Assembly (NCBI GenBank): GCA_914767715.1
Contig: OU612075.1
Span: 12,398,001 to 12,462,000, forward strand
DNA from: Membranipora membranacea
Taxonomy: Eukaryota > Bryozoa > Gymnolaemata > Cheilostomatida > Membraniporidae
Length of the DNA stretch: 64,000 bases
Reading direction: 5' to 3'
The stretch's first letter is position 1, and the number at the start of each line of letters is the position of its first letter. The translations under genes were made by a program, and so were the position numbers. The notes below the pieces were generated by a model, which was given only the letters and a program-made list of their open reading frames with translations, was not told where the DNA came from and did not search any database. Below are positions 59,237-64,000 of the stretch, piece after piece.

Positions 59237-59759
59237 TATGTTGTAGCCATAGACTGATTATGCTAAATAACAGCAAAGTAACCAATACATAAAGTATCTG
59301 CAGTGTCACTGTCTGAAATCTCATGCGAACGATAGCTTTATTTAAAGTTCTGCAAAAACTGTTTATTGATTGGGTGCTTATTATACTCCTCACTTCATTT
59401 TTGCCCAATGACAAAAATACCTTTTGTAGAATAGTCAATAATGTGATAGAATGAAACAGCAACTTCTTGCTGTTTGTGGAAGAAGATAAGATTTCTTCAC
59501 AGAGGGAGGCATAGGTCTGTGAAGTTTGGCTGGCAGATAAGATTTTTCTTGATATCAATTCAATATCATTTACATACAATTCTTCCACATTTTGTTGAAT
59601 CATGTACAGCGTGCTGGATTTGTCATCCATCAATGTCACAGATAGAGGATAACATTTGCCTGCAAGATTGCTTAGCAAATATTGCCTTGCATTGATGGGT
59701 GAACTCAGATGTTTCAACAGGTTAATATAATCACTTGTCTCTTCTAACCGTTCCATCAT
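59229..59759 (-). CDS. tail-anchored membrane protein candidate, about 176 aa
   Basis: From the first ATG at 59759 (a second follows directly at 59756). A mostly helical hydrophilic body is followed by one C-terminal hydrophobic helix (TLQILYVLVTLLLFSIISLW, about residues 152-172) and only a few residues after it, the layout of a tail-anchored protein. This recalls Bcl-2-like or fusion-associated small proteins in layout only; I see no BH1 (NWGR-type) motif. It is the first gene of the four-gene minus cluster and has a TATA box close upstream. Confidence 0.6.
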   Translation of the reverse strand: MMERLEETSDYINLLKHLSSPINARQYLLSNLAGKCYPLSVTLMDDKSSTLYMIQQNVEELYVNDIELISRKILSASQTSQTYASLCEEILSSSTNSKKLLFHSITLLTILQKVFLSLGKNEVRSIISTQSINSFCRTLNKAIVRMRFQTVTLQILYVLVTLLLFSIISLWLQHNG

Positions 59760-59802
59760 AGGTTGCCTAGGAAACACTAATATGAATAGGTATCTTCCGA
59801 GT

Positions 59803-59810
59803 AATATATA
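59803..59810 (-). promoter_or_regulatory. TATA box of the minus-strand four-gene cluster
   Basis: TATATATT on the minus strand about 45 bases upstream of the first ATG. It pairs with a plus-strand TATA-like element about 18 bases away, so this is a divergent promoter. Confidence 0.5.
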
Positions 59811-59827
59811 ACCACTTGGTTCACTGG

Positions 59828-59834
59828 TATTTAA
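59828..59834 (+). promoter_or_regulatory. TATA-like element of the plus-strand CxxC gene
   Basis: TATTTAA, about 125 bases upstream of the start codon at 59958. The putative leader contains a CA run. Confidence 0.4.
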
Positions 59835-59868
59835 GTGCTTGCCTGCTTACCAAATTCACTCACGGACG

Positions 59869-59895
59869 CACACACACACACACACACACACACAG
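59869..59895. repeat. CA dinucleotide run
   Basis: About 13 CA units in the presumed 5' leader of the plus-strand CxxC gene. Confidence 0.9.
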
Positions 59896-59957
59896 ACGGA
59901 CTTACACACTACCAAAGTGACTATTTGTTTGATCTATTATAGGACACTTTTATCACT

Positions 59958-60573
59958 ATGGAACATGTGAGTATACACATGTACTTTGCTTTATTTTTCC
60001 TACTATAATTATAATATTTTTTATGTTTCAATTTTTTTACCTTTGTTGTATATGACTTGAAAAATTGCTTATGTGAATTTCCATTGCTCAGAATACTATG
60101 TTGGCTTGGTAACTAGTCATGGGTTTTTTGTTGCAGACTCGTTCCTGTACAGAATGCGCCAAAGAAATGTTTCCTAATGGTGAGGAGCTGTGCCTCACGA
60201 GACAGACGGCAAAGACTTCAGATGAATTAAAAGAAATATTTGCTGCTGAAAGTTTTCACTGTCCGACATGTGAGAGTAGAGTGCCAATAATGGATGCCAA
60301 ACGTAAGTACATACATTCAGTACACTAACCATCGATGTTTTCTGAAGGTAGTGATACTTTCATTACATTCCTGAAGGCAATTGTCATTAATACGTGAACT
60401 CAAACTTCTGTGTTGTAGATGTAAAGAGGTTGCAACATCGATTCAAAATTATGAGATCGGATCTGGTGCGTAAAACAAGAGCGACACTCAGGGAATTGGC
60501 AGCAGCAGAGGCAGAGTTAGATAGAAATATGAGACAAAAACTACGACGAATGGCAATTAAAGACAGTCTGTAA
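59958..60573 (+). CDS. small CxxC zinc-ribbon protein with helical basic tail, three exons (109 aa)
   Basis: Exons 59958-59966, 60137-60302 and 60419-60573. The first exon encodes only three codons and ends at a GTGAGT donor. The second starts after TTTTGTTGCAG and ends at GTAAGT. The third starts after TGTTGTAG. The phases fit (0, then 1). The product has two CxxC pairs (SCTECAK and FHCPTCES, about 43 residues apart), a likely zinc ribbon, and a long charged helix rich in Arg/Lys/Glu/Ala (ATLRELAAAEAELDRNMRQK) that could be a coiled coil. It lies near the right end of the Polinton, divergent from the minus cluster. No family is recognised. Regulation or nucleic-acid binding is inference. Confidence 0.65.
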
Positions 60574-60587
60574 TCTTTAATTGATAA

Positions 60588-60857
60588 CTAATCATTTTTT
60601 CTTCTTTTTTTTGTTAATTTTTTTATCTGTTTTTCTACTTTTTTGTTGTTTTTATCCAGGGCAGCGTAATTTGCGTTGGAATGGTGGGTGTCAAAGTTAT
60701 GTTCATCAGCTTTATGCTCATCAAAGTCATAGCATGAGTCTGACGTTGTTACCCTGCTGCCTACGGGAGCACTCACAAATTGCGTTGCCAATTTTGTCAG
60801 ATCAGGAATGCTTGCACCTGCTACCAGTAACATGTAAACTAGTACAATCTGTTCCAT
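60588..60857 (-). CDS. possible small secreted or membrane protein, 89 aa
   Basis: The N-terminus (MEQIVLVYMLLVAGASIPDL) looks like a signal peptide or membrane anchor. The rest is hydrophilic, Asp/His/Asn-rich, with a Lys-rich tail. It ends only 14 bases from the convergent CxxC gene's stop. There is no family match, and the poly-Lys end comes from a T-rich stretch, so this may be chance. Confidence 0.35.
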   Translation of the reverse strand: MEQIVLVYMLLVAGASIPDLTKLATQFVSAPVGSRVTTSDSCYDFDEHKADEHNFDTHHSNANYAALDKNNKKVEKQIKKLTKKRRKND

Positions 60858-60879
60858 GGGCTATGTCAGATGCCTAATC

Positions 60880-61234
60880 TGTCAACTTTGCATTCATTTA
60901 TTCCCGTGTTATTTTATGTGATTTTATGCATGTATCTCATTTCAAAACCTTGTCTTTGCCGCATTGTCCTCAGATTTTTATTGAAATTGTTTTAACACTT
61001 CAATGAACATATATATACAGCTGCTCATTTTGTATATCAATTTATCATTCTACCCTGTACCAATGAACATTTATCCTCACAAACAAACTGACACTCAATT
61101 CATTAATATTTACAACAACACTAGCTAACAGTGAATGTGATCAATCACATTACCCACACAAGCATCTCATTTATCATGAATAAATATACATAAAAAGAAT
61201 TACATAAACAAACTTCCATCCTCACCATACAAAA
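60880..61234. other. right-end non-coding region of the Polinton
   Basis: No frame or motif between the last gene and the 3' terminal inverted repeat. AT-rich. Confidence 0.5.
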
Positions 61235-61364
61235 TGATAGAGTAGAAATTGACAACTCCCATACAATATGAGTAGTCGTTCCACCAGGAACGTTACAAAA
61301 GGGATCGAGTCGCTCATTCGTTTCAATGGGTTCGGGCTAACGACCTGCTCCCACTTTTACTACT
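61235..61364 (-). repeat. 3' terminal inverted repeat of the Polinton
   Basis: 130 bases, ending CTCCCACTTTTACTACT. It is the inverse of the split 5' repeat with about two differences. Confidence 0.95.
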
Positions 61365-61370
61365 AATGCC
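61365..61370. repeat. right target-site duplication of the Polinton
   Basis: AATGCC, identical to 40913-40918. Confidence 0.9.
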
Positions 61371-61554
61371 AATCTGAGGGGGAGGGATTTAATTTAATCT
61401 CAGTTTTACCAATCCAGATTGAAGGTCCAAAAGGGTTCAAATTTCTATGGATTTTCTACTGGTCAACCTCTAATATTGGTTCTGGGTTTAGGTCTTTCTG
61501 GAAGAGTCTAAGACCCTCATTCGATCAAGGAAAATCTGGACTCATGTTATGTAT

Positions 61555-61890
61555 GTCATGGATCAGATAAGATCAAAAGTCTACCACTCTACTGCATCAA
61601 TCATTATAACCAAAACTTATAAATACCTCAGATTGGCATTTTGAAACAATTTAAGGAATTTAATTCTCATCTGTGACGCATGAAAATCACGTCGTGAATT
61701 AGTTATGTTATGTACTGGGGTTTAAACAGATCCAGGTCTAAACTAGTTCACGACATGATTTGCATGCGTCACAGATGGGAGTTAAATTCCTTAAATTGTT
61801 TTCAAATGCCAATCTGAGGTATTTATAAGTTTTGGTTATAATGATTGATGCAGTAGAGTGGTAGACTTTTGATCTTATCTGATCCATGAC
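61555..61890. repeat. fold-back inverted repeat, arms 150 bp, of the family targeted by the Polinton
   Basis: Arm 61555-61704 and arm 61741-61890 are inverses (outer tip GTCATGGATCAGATAAGATC), with a 36-base loop. The sequence TTCAAATGCCAATCTGAGG in the right arm matches the Polinton target site (TTCCAAATGCC joined to AATCTGAGG). The Polinton therefore landed in another copy of this repeat. Confidence 0.85.
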
Positions 61891-61899
61891 ACAGATTTG

Positions 61900-64000
61900 T
61901 CACAGGAAGCATTGACCTAGCTGAAAGAATCGGCATCCCACAGAGAAAGCAGAGGCAACAGTTCATCCTTATTTGTTAGGTACTTTAATATATCTAATTA
62001 CGTGGAAACTTTTAATAATATTGCTAGGTGTGGAAAACTTTCCCTTCATTTCGTTCAAAACTGATTTTAATTAGTAGAGAAACTAGCTGATGTATTTCCA
62101 TGGTTAAAGGCTTAGCTAGCAATATCACTCTTATTTTTGAGTTGAATAGGAAGATTACACAGGGCAGCAAGTTAATACCAGTATAAAGCTTACCCTTCTC
62201 TAGTTGATTGTACTATCTTTAATTATGGGTCAAGTGTGTAGGCTGGGGGTGGAAGATCCCCAAAGCAATATTATGCACCTAAGATTGTTTCATGATAATG
62301 AACTTGTAGTATTCCAGAACCGAGAATCCTTCCAAATTTGTCCTAAAGATATTAATGTTTAAGCTCCTGTTGACTTTCCAGTCGGGCACTGCACTAAGCC
62401 TTTCAAATTGGAGAAATATTACAGTGAAGACTTTGATTTCTTTCTGACCCGCAACGGCCAGAAATAAATGCCACCAGATACACTTGAAGCTGACCTCGGT
62501 ATAAGTTTATCCGGTGGCACAACTAGAGATGACTGCACATGCCATTCCTACTTACCCAAAATATAAACCGATCTCTGATGATACTTCTGGAAAGTAACTA
62601 TATTATAATGTGATTGAAATAACATTAGTGTAGAAGCAGCCGCCAACCAAAAGGCATACCATAGCAAAGCTACTAACAGGAAGTGACTTTTCGTGGTGCA
62701 GATTGCGCTGATCTGTATAGGTCATGTATCATAGTACAATAAAATACTTTTTTTGGTTTCATTTTAAAATTTAACAGTTAGATGCAGATTAGCAATTGCG
62801 TTAGCTGTGTATCAAATTTGGCTATGTGCAAAAATACTATTTAATGTGATGCATGCAATGTAAAAACAAGAAGTAGTAGTAGCAAACTGACCAAGCAAGC
62901 AAGATATGTGAGATGAGGGGAATGAGCTTTGATCTTTGCAGCCACCAATGAATATAGCTATGAATGGTGAATGATATAGACATTTTAAATCTTCCACATT
63001 TCAACAGTTCTAAAACTATAATACTATATTATGTTGGCACCAATGGTGAGACAATAAAAATGTCATGGGTCAAAATGCAGAGGCCAGTTCAAATTACAAC
63101 ACTGTTCTGTTTCTCCTCTAATTATCGTCTACCCCGTATCAAATTCACATTGAAATAACTGTTATCAGTCTCCTCATTGAATACTCCATTTAAAATTAAC
63201 ACCTAAAACATTCAAGTTTTGTGCCCTCTTACTTCAACACAACACAACACAACCCAACCGTGAATTGGAAAAAAAAAATTGTTTATCAAAATTAAAACAG
63301 GAAATGGTAGTCTGAAATTGTCAAGAACTAGATTGCACACTAGGAGCTGTAACTGCAGTATTTAGCTTTGGTAAGGAGTTGTTGGTCCTTGTTGATCCAC
63401 TGGTTAAGAATATGATCTGTCTGAGCCTCCCCACTCAGAATAAGTAAGTCATTTAAGTAATTATCTACCGGTTTGGCACAATAAGCTGAGAGCAAGTACT
63501 AGTGTGGGCTAGTCCTGAGTAACACTGAGTAGTAAAATTGCTCAGACTATAGAGCAGTGGCATTTTACTTACATATCAAAAACAGATAACACAACACATT
63601 GCAACTTTAGACTTCAAAATATCAGATATATTATCATTATTGCGATTGCACATTATCAAATATCTTGGGTTGGAATCAAGACATGTTTGAGAAAGGATTA
63701 TCCCCTTACACTTTCCTTTATTGTACCTCACTTGCATTTCATGCACCATGTCATACCTTAGATGTTTATGACTTAGACCAAGTCATCAATTGAATGGGCA
63801 ACCCTATCAATCATACTAGATTTAACAGTATGAGGGCGTTTAAGGGTGGTGAGGTGTCCGCTGTTTCAATACTAGCCTACTATACTGCTACTGTTAATAG
63901 TAATGAGATTCTGAGCTCAACCCATCTGGGCAAGAAGTGCAAACGCAATGGGCTATGAATAAAGCATACACAATAAATTGTTACCTGAAATTGACCACTA
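61900..64000. other. host intergenic DNA, no gene recognised
   Basis: Short frames only, no motif or RNA gene recognised. Confidence 0.45.

Larger units (their letters stand above)
40919..61364. mobile_element. Maverick/Polinton (adintovirus-like) element, complete, with nested pogo insert
   Basis: Bounded by the 6-bp duplication AATGCC and 130-bp terminal inverted repeats that start AGTAGTAAAAGTGGGAGC. It carries the full Polinton hallmark set: protein-primed polymerase B, chromodomain integrase, adenain-like protease, packaging ATPase, double jelly-roll capsid and probable penton protein. It also carries several accessory genes. Total length is 20,446 bp, or about 17.7 kb without the nested transposon and its TA copy. 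All main frames are open, and the inverted repeats differ at about two positions over 130, so the insertion looks young. The pogo insertion into the 5' repeat, 103 bases from the tip, is later. Confidence 0.95.

Noticed and set aside
59229-59759. Bcl-2 homologue
   Set aside because: Size and tail anchor fit, but I see no BH1 or BH2 motif, so only a tail-anchored protein is claimed.

Overview
The window looks like AT-rich nuclear DNA from an invertebrate metazoan. It has spliced genes with GT-AG introns, TATA boxes, AATAAA signals, low gene density and many inverted and tandem repeats. The species cannot be told from the sequence.

Positions 1-40,900 are host DNA. A three-exon Ras-like GTPase gene (minus strand, about 1.2-2.4 kb, own TATA box) sits at the left end. 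Scattered exons of a polycystin-1-like (PKD1 family) gene lie on the plus strand from about 14.3 to 31.8 kb: PLAT-domain exons, transmembrane exons and part of the polycystin extracellular domain. At least three of these exons carry in-frame stops or a frame break, so the locus is probably a pseudogene. The rest is intron or intergenic DNA with fold-back inverted repeats (8.6-9.1 kb and 21.1-22.6 kb, the latter with a tRNA-like inner end), a short MITE-like element, an 8-bp microsatellite and local duplications.

Positions 40,919-61,364 hold one complete Maverick/Polinton, a virus-like self-synthesising DNA transposon related to adintoviruses. It has a 6-bp target duplication (AATGCC), 130-bp terminal inverted repeats that differ at about two positions, and intact open frames. 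Its 5' terminal repeat is split by a 2,717-bp pogo-like transposon with TA duplication, 24-bp inverted ends and an intact 610-aa DDD transposase. The Polinton is about 17.7 kb without that insert.

Polinton layout: a tightly packed intronless plus-strand cluster (43.8-49.2 kb) encodes a small basic core-like protein, a conserved protein of unknown function, a chromodomain integrase, a probable penton/minor capsid protein, a small Gly/Lys-rich protein, the double jelly-roll major capsid protein and an adenain-like protease. It converges on a minus-strand protein-primed DNA polymerase B with N-terminal zinc fingers (49.4-53.6 kb). To its right, on the minus strand, is a gene I assemble from ten exons (53.7-57.0 kb, about 441 aa, function unknown). 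Next is a four-gene minus-strand cluster ending in the packaging ATPase, whose Walker A loop is split by an intron (57.3-59.8 kb). From a divergent double-TATA promoter, a three-exon small CxxC protein gene runs on the plus strand (60.0-60.6 kb). Virion-structure genes are thus intronless, while several genes of the right half are spliced.

Positions 61,371-64,000 are host DNA, starting with a 150-bp-arm inverted repeat of the repeat family into which the Polinton inserted.
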